From: Paenibacillus sp. V4I7
GTDB lineage: Bacteria > Bacillota > Bacilli > Paenibacillales > NBRC-103111
NCBI RefSeq assembly: GCF_030817275.1
Contig: NZ_JAUSZD010000002.1
Location: 3,348,001 to 3,412,000 of the forward strand
Direction of reading: 5' to 3'
DNA length: 64,000 nt
Positions 15,063 to 23,253 of this stretch are shown here, one piece after another (the stretch's first letter is position 1; the number at the start of each line of letters is the position of its first letter). Position numbers and translations under genes: made by a program. The notes under the pieces were generated by a model, which was given only the letters and a program-made list of their open reading frames with translations, did not search any database and was not told the origin of the DNA.

Positions 15063-17399
15063 TCATGAAATAGATTTTTTCATACGATATTCCTTCGGTG
15101 TGCTGCCAAATTTGGCCTTGAACAAACGGAAAAAGTAACTTGGATTTGAATAACCGCATTCTTCCATAATTTCTAGAACGGTATGATTGCCGCTTTCCAA
15201 CAGAAGCTGTGCACGCCTCAAACGGACCTCATTGATATACTCCGTGATGGTCATCTTGAAGCTTTCCTTGAACAGTTTGCCAATATAGGCGGAGGATAGT
15301 TTGACAGTCAATGCGATCGATTGCTGGCCAAGGTTCACGTCCGAATACTTTTGATGGATCAATTCTTTTATTGTGTCAAGAATAAGGTCATTACGCTCCG
15401 TAGCCCCCGGTCTCTGGCTTTCACATATTTTCGCACATAAAGACAATAAGGTGAGATACATTTCCTCCAATGTTTCTTTTTCCTGCGTAATGTGGTGTAT
15501 GTAATCCATGTTCATTGCAAATTTGGAGACACGATTGTCCATTATTTCTAATGCTGTATTTTTGATCACCCAAGCTAAATTAGTTACTGCCCGATGTATA
15601 TCGTCATAATTGAATTTATTAACGAGTGAGAAGGCTTTTTCCAACTCGATTCCCGCTTCCGTCATTTGCCCTTTTTTCAATGCTTCTGACAACTTTCTCT
15701 CGATGGTAACGGGTATGGATACGAGCGAATTAGTTACATTTTCTTTAATGTCCTCAGTTGTAATGATCGACCTGTAACCAAAAATAATTTTGTACAAATT
15801 GTTAGTCAAAGCCTGTGTGTAGCCTGCCGACAAATGAGGCAGCTGTGAGATCCTGTCACTTATGCCGCAGGAGAGAGATAAACCGTAAAAATGATGAATA
15901 GTTAACTGAATTTCCCTAATAAGGTGAACGATTTGCTCGCTAACCGCATCGTTTGAGCTGCCATACATAGATACAATGAGGACAACGTGATCCCCCCAAA
16001 CTTCCACTGCCTCACTAGGATAAACCTTTGACATGATTTCTTGTGCAATATTCACGATGGCGAAACTATACATTTTCTTGGAGGAAGTTGTTGTGTTTCT
16101 GTCATAAGTCAGAAAATGATCGATGCGAAACACACACACCTGAATTTCGTACTTAACTGAAATGTATAGATCATGTTTTTTAATCAGGTTCAAGATATCG
16201 TTATGGGAGAACATCTGACTATCCGTTAAAAACTTACGAATATAATATTTTTTGACGATTTGCTCCGAGCTGATTTCATGAAGCTTCTCAGATAATTTCA
16301 AATAACGTTCGCTCATGACATCGAACTCGTCGCCTTCGAGTAACCCGGGCAGCCTATCCCCTGCTCCATGAACTCGTATTCGTTTGAGCATATCTTCAAT
16401 TGGGTGATACAGCTTATACGACAACCAGATGGATAACCCTATCGCTATGAGGAGAAACACACCTGAAAAACCTAACGATTTCACTCGCGTCTGCGTGACG
16501 TCCTCCATCAATTTCTCATAGGACTGGATATAAAGGATTGTCCAATCAGGAATAGGATCCTCCATATAGGTGATCATGCTTTTTTCACCTGAAATGTCAC
16601 CGATAACAAACCCCGACGGACTCTTCGATTCTCTCTTTCTGCTTGTAATCATTTGTTGAATACTCAATCTGTTATATTCGTTGGAATAGATATTATTCGT
16701 ATTCGATGAGTATAGTCGTCCTTCTCTATCCGCTATCAGAAGATCGCCCTGATCACGATTACTCCTGACATTCATCTTCTTCAAGCTATCAAATACCCAG
16801 TCTGATTTTATATAGAAAATAATAGCTGATTCATGGGTTGAGAAAGGTTTGAAGGAATCGGTGACGATAAAGGCAAACGTATCAATCTGCCCATCTTCTT
16901 TCTCTAAGCTGACAGGAATGAGCCTTGACGTTAGATGCTGATGCGATGGATCGAGCAGCCAATCCCTGATCTTTTTTTTCGTAACGCCGCCATCCAGCAA
17001 AAAATGGCTTGTTGTTCCGTAAATTTCATTCTGGGTGTGATTATAGATGGCCATGGAATGCAAAAAGGATGAGCTTTCCAATATGTTCGTCATTCTTTGG
17101 TAACCGCGAATCAAATCCATTTTGGGCAGCATATCATCAAACATAAGCGGAATTAGAAGATTGTCCTTAATGACGAAATACGATAAATGGGTAATGACTT
17201 CGTTCATATAGGAAAAGTTGTATTGAAATTGCGTGAGCACTTTTAGATTCGACTCTTCCTGAATGCTTTTAACCGATTTCTCTAAGATATACGTATTAGC
17301 AAGCGTCGAGGCCATCAGCACAATAACCATTGACAGCATGATAGAGATCAGAACTCGCTGCAAATATTTTTTGGATTTGTAAAACCCAAATATTTTCAA
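15063..17399 (-). CDS. Membrane-anchored AraC-family regulator (YesN-like one-component sensor)
   Basis: A ~778-residue regulator. A membrane span (VLISIMLSMVIVLMASTLANTY) is followed by an extracellular sensor of about 270 residues, a second span (GFSGVFLLIAIGLSIWLSYKLY), a linker, and a degenerate cyclase-like middle region. The C-terminal AraC module runs from DTIKELIHQKYSDVNLG through AYIGKLFKESFKMTITEYINEVR to MEECGYSNPSYFFRLFKAKFGSTPKEYR. Such proteins sense extracellular sugars and activate neighbouring ABC transporters. Start is uncertain: TTG 17399 has AGGGGG nine bases upstream, GTG 17405 is also possible. It follows the beta-helix gene by 30 bp. Confidence 0.88.
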   Translation of the reverse strand: MKIFGFYKSKKYLQRVLISIMLSMVIVLMASTLANTYILEKSVKSIQEESNLKVLTQFQYNFSYMNEVITHLSYFVIKDNLLIPLMFDDMLPKMDLIRGYQRMTNILESSSFLHSMAIYNHTQNEIYGTTSHFLLDGGVTKKKIRDWLLDPSHQHLTSRLIPVSLEKEDGQIDTFAFIVTDSFKPFSTHESAIIFYIKSDWVFDSLKKMNVRSNRDQGDLLIADREGRLYSSNTNNIYSNEYNRLSIQQMITSRKRESKSPSGFVIGDISGEKSMITYMEDPIPDWTILYIQSYEKLMEDVTQTRVKSLGFSGVFLLIAIGLSIWLSYKLYHPIEDMLKRIRVHGAGDRLPGLLEGDEFDVMSERYLKLSEKLHEISSEQIVKKYYIRKFLTDSQMFSHNDILNLIKKHDLYISVKYEIQVCVFRIDHFLTYDRNTTTSSKKMYSFAIVNIAQEIMSKVYPSEAVEVWGDHVVLIVSMYGSSNDAVSEQIVHLIREIQLTIHHFYGLSLSCGISDRISQLPHLSAGYTQALTNNLYKIIFGYRSIITTEDIKENVTNSLVSIPVTIERKLSEALKKGQMTEAGIELEKAFSLVNKFNYDDIHRAVTNLAWVIKNTALEIMDNRVSKFAMNMDYIHHITQEKETLEEMYLTLLSLCAKICESQRPGATERNDLILDTIKELIHQKYSDVNLGQQSIALTVKLSSAYIGKLFKESFKMTITEYINEVRLRRAQLLLESGNHTVLEIMEECGYSNPSYFFRLFKAKFGSTPKEYRMKKSIS

Positions 17400-17429
17400 A
17401 CGCACCAAGCCCCCTATGATGCTGCGATT

Positions 17430-19505
17430 TTACTGTGGTCCTATTTTCCCGAAGTCAATGTTCACCCAACCTAACCTATACGCAGGCGAATTCGGTTGGA
17501 GCCTATAATCACCTTCAGCAGCATGAATGAATAGTGGATCCGTGATTAACGTGTGCCCGTCAAATTTACCATTCAATAACGATCGCCAAGCCTCCCAATC
17601 ATATTCACTTCTACCGAGGCGATCTTGTCCGCATGGATCTAACGGCAATTTACCAGCAACCTTGCATGGCCCCTCATCTTTCCAATACAAATTACGGTCA
17701 GCAGCAGCAAACTTATCCTTACGCCAATTTACGAAATAATACAAGTACCCGGAGTTATAAACGATGTTTCCATCAACCACGATCTCCTTATTTTCTTCCC
17801 CCGCCATCTCCTGAGTCCCAATGGCAGCAATTGCATGCGGGTTAGAGACAAGCAAGTTACCTTGAATCCGGTTACCGATTCCTTTTGAGAAAATCAGCAT
17901 CCAGAGTTTTCCTTCTCCTGTGCTATACAGATGACTGAGTACATTATTGGTTACTGTAAAATAGTCAGACGCATCGTCCAAGTAAATACCAAATCCGTAG
18001 GAAAAATGAATGCCACTATGATGTAAGTGATTGCTGTGAATGACATTCCCTGTGCCCACGCCCCAAGATTCAAGTAATCCGCCATCCTGGCTATCTGTCA
18101 TCACATTGGATATATCATTATAGGCAATGTGATTATTTCTTGTATGAAGAAAATCCCAGTGATTCTCCCATGTGACCGGAATCCCATAGAGGGTAGCGGG
18201 CATGACTTTGTGTCTTAATCCTTTAAGAGAAATCCCGTAGCGCGGCATATGAGCAATGGTGTTATGGGAGATATCATTATCCCCGCTTTGGTATAACAAG
18301 ATCCCACAGCCATGCCCCACCAACTCGCCTCCATGTTTGATATAGTTATTGGTAATCCTATGTCCTTTGTTCGTATAAGAGGCTTCTGCTGTTGTAAAAG
18401 ATCCTTGAATAGGGGAAAAGCCAGAAGCACAAATCCCGATATAACCAAGATGCTCGATATGATTGCCAGTCATTGTGATGTTTTGTGCGTAGTGATCCAT
18501 AAAAATTCCACAGCTTCCCGAATTCCCTATCTGGCAATGGGAAATTTCGATATCCGCAGCGTAATTGATATAGATTAAGCCTTCTCTGTGCTCATCTCTT
18601 TCAACATTGTTTAATCCAGGCTCTTCTTGAATCATTTTATATTCACCGAAAAAGTCCGTACATGATAAATTCAAGCCCGAAAACGTGAGATGCTGTACCT
18701 GGCATTCATGATCGCCTCCTTTCAGCTCTATAAGCCTTGTGACGGTCGGTGCAATAATCTTTTGATGTAAAGGCTTTCCACTCTTGGGACGGTAATAGAG
18801 CCATCCCTCCGTTTCATCCAGATGAAATTGCCCAGGTGACTGTAGGAAATGGAGTGAGCCCTGTATGTAATAGCGTGAACCAACACCAATATCCCAGATA
18901 GAAGGATATTTGAATCTCACAAAACGCTGATCATAGTCAATCGAATCAATCTCTCTCATCTCCGAGAACCAATTCCATTCTCCTCTTCCTGGCCAAATAA
19001 ATACCTGCGAATTCGTGAGATCGCTTCCAAAAGGAATTTCGTTTGAATGGAACTTGAACCCTTCAAGGTAGGATTCACCCGATTGTCCTTCTACTTGAAA
19101 ATAACCGTTGGCTGGAAGTCTAGCTTTTGGGATACGATCTCCATCTACATAAAGCGTATGAAAGCTCCAACCTTGTCCGACCTTTGTTTTCCAAATGCTA
19201 TCCTTATAAGGCTCCCAATGGGAAATCTGTTTTCCCCCAACTAATCGCGGTACTTCACCTGGGAAATTTCGATAAGAAACACGAAATCCATCTCTACCGG
19301 AATCGCGGTCGTCAAATTGCAAGGTTGCGTCTACAAAGTATGTTCCACCGCGAAGATAAACAGTTACATCCTGAGACATGCCGTCTTTAATACGTTCACG
19401 CACCACATTCTGAGCTTTATTAATGGTTAAGAATGGAGCCTCCTTACTGCCAGAATGATTGTCATCACCATTCGGAGCTACAACTAATATCGCTGTATGG
19501 AACAT
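17430..19505 (-). CDS. Cytoplasmic right-handed parallel beta-helix protein (carbohydrate-active candidate)
   Basis: A 691-residue protein. The N-terminus has the usual PNGDDNHSGSKEAPFLTINKAQ and VTVYLRGGTYFV signature of pectin-lyase-fold enzymes. The middle consists of beta-helix rungs rich in the pattern ITNNYIKHGG, NDISHNTIAH, NHIAYNDISN, VIHSNHLHHSG. The end DPLFIHAAEGDYRLQPNSPAYRLG is the common cap. No signal peptide is visible, so it should act in the cytoplasm on an imported product. It heads the locus with the AraC-type regulator and ABC importer. Related folds include GH120-like xylosidases and GH110-like galactosidases; the exact activity is not readable. ATG 19505 has AAAGGAG. 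Confidence 0.8.
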   Translation of the reverse strand: MFHTAILVVAPNGDDNHSGSKEAPFLTINKAQNVVRERIKDGMSQDVTVYLRGGTYFVDATLQFDDRDSGRDGFRVSYRNFPGEVPRLVGGKQISHWEPYKDSIWKTKVGQGWSFHTLYVDGDRIPKARLPANGYFQVEGQSGESYLEGFKFHSNEIPFGSDLTNSQVFIWPGRGEWNWFSEMREIDSIDYDQRFVRFKYPSIWDIGVGSRYYIQGSLHFLQSPGQFHLDETEGWLYYRPKSGKPLHQKIIAPTVTRLIELKGGDHECQVQHLTFSGLNLSCTDFFGEYKMIQEEPGLNNVERDEHREGLIYINYAADIEISHCQIGNSGSCGIFMDHYAQNITMTGNHIEHLGYIGICASGFSPIQGSFTTAEASYTNKGHRITNNYIKHGGELVGHGCGILLYQSGDNDISHNTIAHMPRYGISLKGLRHKVMPATLYGIPVTWENHWDFLHTRNNHIAYNDISNVMTDSQDGGLLESWGVGTGNVIHSNHLHHSGIHFSYGFGIYLDDASDYFTVTNNVLSHLYSTGEGKLWMLIFSKGIGNRIQGNLLVSNPHAIAAIGTQEMAGEENKEIVVDGNIVYNSGYLYYFVNWRKDKFAAADRNLYWKDEGPCKVAGKLPLDPCGQDRLGRSEYDWEAWRSLLNGKFDGHTLITDPLFIHAAEGDYRLQPNSPAYRLGWVNIDFGKIGPQ

Positions 19506-19546
19506 AGGAATCTCCTTTATACACATGATAACCTTATTTATGACTG

Positions 19547-19555
19547 CCCCCCCCC
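19547..19555. repeat. C9/G9 homopolymer upstream of the beta-helix gene
   Basis: Nine consecutive C on the plus strand (G on the coding strand), about 42 bp before the beta-helix start codon, in its leader or promoter. Confidence 0.5.
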
Positions 19556-19601
19556 TATTTATGCCACCCTGAAGTCATGTTTTTTGCCCAATAATCGCAA
19601 A

Positions 19602-19630
19602 AAGCCGCAGTCAATAAAAGACTGCGGCTT
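19602..19630 (-). terminator. Terminator of the QorB-like gene
   Basis: Perfect 11-bp stem AAGCCGCAGTC / GACTGCGGCTT with a 7-base loop, then TTT on the minus strand. Confidence 0.8.
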
Positions 19631-19652
19631 AATTGCCTAGTTTAGGCTCGTT

Positions 19653-20519
19653 TTATGACTTTAATCCGCTCACAAGAACTTCAACCGCCTCGCTTAGTGG
19701 TGTAACCGGGCGACCAAGAAGTGTCTGAAGATCGTTGCTCTCTATGTCTAGAACGCCATCTCTAATCGCACTTTGGATGGCAACAAGAATGGGAACAACT
19801 TGTTCAGGAACCCCTGCACCGGCCATGATTTTACCATAAGTCTCATCGTCAACTTGCTGAATAGGAACTTCGCGGTCAAGGACCTCAGCCAGAACCGCTG
19901 CGAGATCCTCATGCGTGATCGGTGTGCCTGAGAGCTCATAAACGGTATTCTCATGTCCGTTACCTGCAAGCACAGCTGCTGCCGCTTGTGCATAATCGCC
20001 GCGAGAAGCCCACCCTACTTTGCCAGCCCCTGCCGAGGTCACGAGCGGTGCACCCGCCAATACGCCTTGTATCGTTCCAATCTCGTTTTCGATGTACCAG
20101 TTATTACGTAGAATTGAGTACGGGATTCCCGTTTTGCGAATCGCTTCCTCTGTCGCACGATGCACGGGCACGAGAAAGAGAGAGCTTTCCTCTGCGTTTG
20201 TAGCACTAGTGTACGCGATGAAACCAACTCCAGCGCGTTCAGCCGCAGATACAGCAGCTAAATGTTGACGAATTCGAGTTTCGTTATCCCCTTGCGTCGA
20301 AACGATAAGCAGGCGGTCAACGCCAGCGAAAGCTTTATCAAGAGATGCTGGATCATCAAAATCACCATGGCGCACTTCAACTCCCCGAGAACGTAAATCG
20401 GTTGCCTTCTCCGTGTCTCTTACGCTGACAGCTAATCTTTCAGCTGGTACGGATGCAAGTAAAGCCTCCACCACTTTTGATCCCAATTGTCCTGTTGCAC
20501 CTGTTACTAGAATTTTCAT
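19653..20519 (-). CDS. NmrA/QorB-like NAD(P)H-dependent reductase
   Basis: A 288-residue atypical short-chain dehydrogenase. The Rossmann motif GATGQLG is at 7-13, strand two ends in VSVRDTEKA, and GVDRLLIVST, IAYTSATNAEESS and YSILRNNWYIEN match QorB-type quinone reductases. It lacks the usual Tyr-x3-Lys dyad, which is normal for this branch. It is preceded by an Rrf2 regulator, as in the B. subtilis ywnA-ywnB pair, and both genes carry the same 23-bp dyad upstream. Probably an electrophile- or quinone-responsive reductase. GC is higher than in neighbouring genes. Confidence 0.85.
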   Translation of the reverse strand: MKILVTGATGQLGSKVVEALLASVPAERLAVSVRDTEKATDLRSRGVEVRHGDFDDPASLDKAFAGVDRLLIVSTQGDNETRIRQHLAAVSAAERAGVGFIAYTSATNAEESSLFLVPVHRATEEAIRKTGIPYSILRNNWYIENEIGTIQGVLAGAPLVTSAGAGKVGWASRGDYAQAAAAVLAGNGHENTVYELSGTPITHEDLAAVLAEVLDREVPIQQVDDETYGKIMAGAGVPEQVVPILVAIQSAIRDGVLDIESNDLQTLLGRPVTPLSEAVEVLVSGLKS

Positions 20520-20568
20520 TTGTAAATACCTCCATCAGATTATTTAATAATGAGTTAGAATCACCGAA

Positions 20569-20591
20569 GTTATAACCACATTGGTTACAAC
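20569..20591 (-). promoter_or_regulatory. 23-bp dyad upstream of the QorB-like gene (Rrf2 operator candidate)
   Basis: Half-sites GTTATAACCA and TGGTTACAAC are separated by CAT, with one mismatch. The same layout occurs upstream of the Rrf2 gene at 21060-21082. Confidence 0.65.
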
Positions 20592-20626
20592 TAAGTTATA
20601 AAAATTAGCTCACTTAAGAGCTATTT

Positions 20627-21043
20627 TTATTTAAAATTAGATATGAGTTGTTGCAAGGAAACGTTAGACAATCTTTGTTCCATCGCGAATTGAGCGTCCC
20701 GCATTTCTGCACGGAGGGCAGATTCAATATTTCTTCCTACCGTACAGTTGGGGTTGGGATGGTTATGGAAATTGAACAACTCCCCATTCTCGATCACTTC
20801 CACTGCCCGGTATACATCAAGTAATGTAATTTGGTCTGTATCCTTACACAGCGAAGTTCCGCCAACTCCAGCACGTACTTCAACGAGTCCTGCCTTCTTC
20901 AACATCCCAATAATTTTGCGAATAATGACAGGATTCGTATTCACGCTGCCAGCAATGAAATCACCTGTACACTCCGTTGGAATAGTCGCAATTAACGACA
21001 GGATATGAACAGCTATCGAAAAGCGACTGCTAATCTGTTTCAT
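20627..21043 (-). CDS. Rrf2-family transcriptional regulator (YwnA-like)
   Basis: A 138-residue winged-helix protein: MKQISSRFSIAVHILSLIA, then SVNTNPVIIRKIIGMLKKAGLVEVRAGVGG, then the dimer helix. It lacks the three-cysteine cluster of iron-sulfur Rrf2 proteins; isolated cysteines are in PTECTGD and PNCTVGR, the latter being placed like the sensing cysteine of redox-type YwnA proteins. It likely represses the QorB-like gene downstream and itself through the shared 23-bp dyads. Confidence 0.88.
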   Translation of the reverse strand: MKQISSRFSIAVHILSLIATIPTECTGDFIAGSVNTNPVIIRKIIGMLKKAGLVEVRAGVGGTSLCKDTDQITLLDVYRAVEVIENGELFNFHNHPNPNCTVGRNIESALRAEMRDAQFAMEQRLSNVSLQQLISNFK

Positions 21044-21059
21044 TCATCATCACCCACTC

Positions 21060-21082
21060 GTTGTAACCAGTATAGTTCTAAC
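21060..21082 (-). promoter_or_regulatory. 23-bp dyad upstream of the Rrf2 gene
   Basis: Half-sites GTTGTAACCA and TAGTTCTAAC separated by GTA. Its left half is identical to the inverted form of the site at 20569-20591. Confidence 0.6.
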
Positions 21083-21110
21083 AGATATCTGAGTCAAGCT
21101 GATCTTTCAG

Positions 21111-21467
21111 CTAAATCGTTTTTTTCGTTAAATGTTCCAAAATACGTTCTTTGATTTCCAATGGATTCTCAGTTTGAAAAACAACTTTTCCAAATTTATG
21201 ATTCTTTAATTCAAGTATGATGACATCCTTATGATTCTCATAGGAAATGAAACACCATCTATCTCCGATCAGGAAACGTCCTTCTCTAATGTCAGCTATT
21301 GAAGTACCAACTCTAAATTGAAACATGGATAACTTAAAGTCATCTATTGAAACATTCCCTATATCCGAATACGGAATTTCAACATGTTGTTTTAACGCAG
21401 CAGCTCTAGTCAATCCCGATAGATGAAGAATAAGCGCATCCTTCGTAAATTCAATTGTTCTAGCCAT
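21111..21467 (-). CDS. Small PH-domain-like protein, unknown function
   Basis: A 118-residue protein starting at ATG 21467 with GCGGAGGT upstream; a longer open frame before it crosses a terminator and is not coding. Alternating strands such as ALILHLSGLTRAAALKQHVEIPYSDI, FRVGTSIADIREGRFLIGDRWCFISY and VIILELKNHKFGKVVFQTENP with a final helix suggest a bacterial PH-like fold. No membrane segment. Role unknown. Confidence 0.6.
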   Translation of the reverse strand: MARTIEFTKDALILHLSGLTRAAALKQHVEIPYSDIGNVSIDDFKLSMFQFRVGTSIADIREGRFLIGDRWCFISYENHKDVIILELKNHKFGKVVFQTENPLEIKERILEHLTKKTI

Positions 21468-21573
21468 TTTAACTACCTCCGCTTTGTATAGTTTGGATTT
21501 TCTTGTGGAAACACCTATAGTACGACTGAGTATGAGAAATCGTTCAACCATTTTAAATAATTCACTAAAAAAA

Positions 21574-21607
21574 GCTGCCCCTAAGGTCATTGACCTTGGG
21601 AGACAGC
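21574..21607 (-). terminator. Terminator downstream of the GNAT gene
   Basis: Minus-strand GCTG-TCT-CCCAAGGTC pairs with GACCTTAGGGGCAGC across a 3-base loop and is followed by seven T. It lies about 115 bp after the acetyltransferase stop. Confidence 0.65.
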
Positions 21608-21723
21608 CCTAAACTTAATCTTCATTGCATGTTTACTCATTAATCTTTGAATCCTTAATAAGATCTTTCTTCCAAAAATCGATGACAATATGGTCTGCTA
21701 AACGCAATTAGTAAGAATCGTTG

Positions 21724-22251
21724 TTACGTAACAGCAGTAAGGTCCAATCTCCAATCGTTGCACCGCATGAAGCTCCCCGGAGGGTATTCGAAGCTGCACT
21801 CGGCGATGAATTTGAAACCGAGTTTCCGGCAAATGGCATTCGATGCGGGGTTATCGACTGACGGGAATGCGTGAATGTACCTGATCTTCGGTTCCGTCCT
21901 GGCGCTGGCAACAGCCGCCGCGGTTGCGGCGCTTGCAATGCCTCTGCCTTGGAAAGTCGGCAGAACGCCCCAACCGATCTCGTACACGGTCTCTTCCTTC
22001 CAGACACGTTCCCAGTACCCGATGTTGCCGACCGCTTCTAGTTCTGGAAGCAGAACGATGCTGAACATACGGCCATTCCCCTTGCCGCCAATCTCGACGT
22101 AGCGTTTGTGGCGCGCCAGGATCTGCTCCTCCGTTTCCGGACCACCCAAGTGTTCCAGCATCTCTGGTGCATTCATGCGATACAACAGTGCAAGATTAGC
22201 CTCTGCCCATGGCTCGATCCTTACCTGCTGCTCGTTCGTTCGAGTTAGCAT
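21724..22251 (-). CDS. GNAT-family N-acetyltransferase
   Basis: A 175-residue RimJ/RimL-type acetyltransferase. AVGNIGYWERV and VYEIGWGVLPTFQGRGIASAATAAAVASAR hold the acetyl-CoA binding motif (Q/R-x2-G-x-G/A as QGRGIA), and NPASNAICRKLGFKFI is the C-terminal motif. It is richer in GC than its neighbours, which hints at a foreign origin. ATG 22251 has AGGAG. Monocistronic; substrate unknown. Confidence 0.85.
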   Translation of the reverse strand: MLTRTNEQQVRIEPWAEANLALLYRMNAPEMLEHLGGPETEEQILARHKRYVEIGGKGNGRMFSIVLLPELEAVGNIGYWERVWKEETVYEIGWGVLPTFQGRGIASAATAAAVASARTEPKIRYIHAFPSVDNPASNAICRKLGFKFIAECSFEYPPGSFMRCNDWRLDLTAVT

Positions 22252-22388
22252 CTTTCACACTCCTACTAAGGAATTCATGTCATAATAAGTACAATTTCAT
22301 TTTACTTCTGAACCATTACCATCATCAAGTTCAAGCCTCCCCTCTTGTGCTTACAATTCTTGAAAAGTCGACCGAAAGACAGGAAAAA

Positions 22389-22420
22389 AGCCGGAGTCCT
22401 CTAATGGAGGCCCTACGGCT
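22389..22420 (-). terminator. Terminator of the six-span membrane protein gene
   Basis: Minus-strand AGCCG and CGGCT close a stem with inner GGGCCTCC/GAGG-ACTC pairing and a run of six T after it. Confidence 0.65.
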
Positions 22421-22434
22421 ATCAAACTAACCAA

Positions 22435-23025
22435 TTACGTATTCACGAAATCAGAAGTAGCTCGCCCCAAAGATTTCACAGCTGATTTGTTTAATTTATT
22501 TGCCCAAATGCAATAGCCCATCCCCACATAAGTCAATCCCCAGAAGAACGCGAACCATTTATTATCTGCGACTGGAATGACGATGGAGAGAATCATAAGC
22601 AAGAACAGTCCGGGAACCCAGCGCGGAAATACTTTAGCACGGAAGGTCAAGATCACGAATATCAAAGTGCCTCCCATGAAACCGATCATGCCAAACATTC
22701 TTGAAATGTTAACTAATGTACCCTCCGGCATAACCGCTTCCGCCCCACCTGCTGCAAATTGGGACCATACCATCGCAGTCGTTAAAATGTTCCCCACAAT
22801 GATAAACAGGGTCGTAATGAATCCAGAGACTCCCGTTTCACGTGATTGTACCATATAGGTGACGATCGTCCCGACTGACATTAGAATACAAGCGATCAAA
22901 CCCGTTGTCAGCTCTTGTGTGCTGTCCGTCCCCCAAATAATCGAAGCCGGCGTCATTCCCATTCGTGTAATCCCCGCCAGGATACAGATCATGCCTAACC
23001 ATTTGATGACTTGCTTCTCATTCAT
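22435..23025 (-). CDS. Six-span integral membrane protein, unknown function
   Basis: A 196-residue protein with about six hydrophobic segments, among them GLIACILMSVGTIVTYMV, FITTLFIIVGNILTTAMVW, FGMIGFMGGTLIFVILTF and VPGLFLLMILSIVIPV. No transporter or enzyme motif was recognised. It is divergent from the two-component genes at 23254 and shares with them a 228-bp region with TCGGGA repeats, so the response regulator may control it (inference). Confidence 0.65.
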   Translation of the reverse strand: MNEKQVIKWLGMICILAGITRMGMTPASIIWGTDSTQELTTGLIACILMSVGTIVTYMVQSRETGVSGFITTLFIIVGNILTTAMVWSQFAAGGAEAVMPEGTLVNISRMFGMIGFMGGTLIFVILTFRAKVFPRWVPGLFLLMILSIVIPVADNKWFAFFWGLTYVGMGYCIWANKLNKSAVKSLGRATSDFVNT

Positions 23026-23108
23026 TTTACCTCATCCTCCAAATCGAATTTGTGCTGCTATGCTATTTAGATTACACGGTGGGAAATCACGGAAAACAGA
23101 GCAGAGAC

Positions 23109-23146
23109 TCCCGACTTTTCGGGAAACTTTCAAATCTTTTTCGGGA
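23109..23146. promoter_or_regulatory. TCGGGA repeats between divergent genes (response-regulator site candidate)
   Basis: A perfect inverted repeat TCCCGA-CTTT-TCGGGA (23109-23124) is followed by a third copy TCGGGA at 23141-23146. The longer word TTTTCGGGAA occurs twice, 22 bp apart. The spacing of two helical turns fits dimer binding by a NarL-type regulator. Confidence 0.45.
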
Positions 23147-23185
23147 ATAAGCAGGAAAGCTAATGGGAAATTATCCTTAATCCAT

Positions 23186-23214
23186 TTTCATAAGGCCAGG
23201 GATCAAGCTATAAT
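23186..23214 (+). promoter_or_regulatory. Possible sigma-A promoter of the two-component operon
   Basis: TTTCAT and TATAAT separated by 17 bp; the predicted start would be about 33 bp before the kinase ATG. The -35 box is weak, which fits an activated promoter. Confidence 0.4.
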
Positions 23215-23253
23215 TAAATGAAAAAAGATTCTAATTAGGAAGGCGATTGTGGC

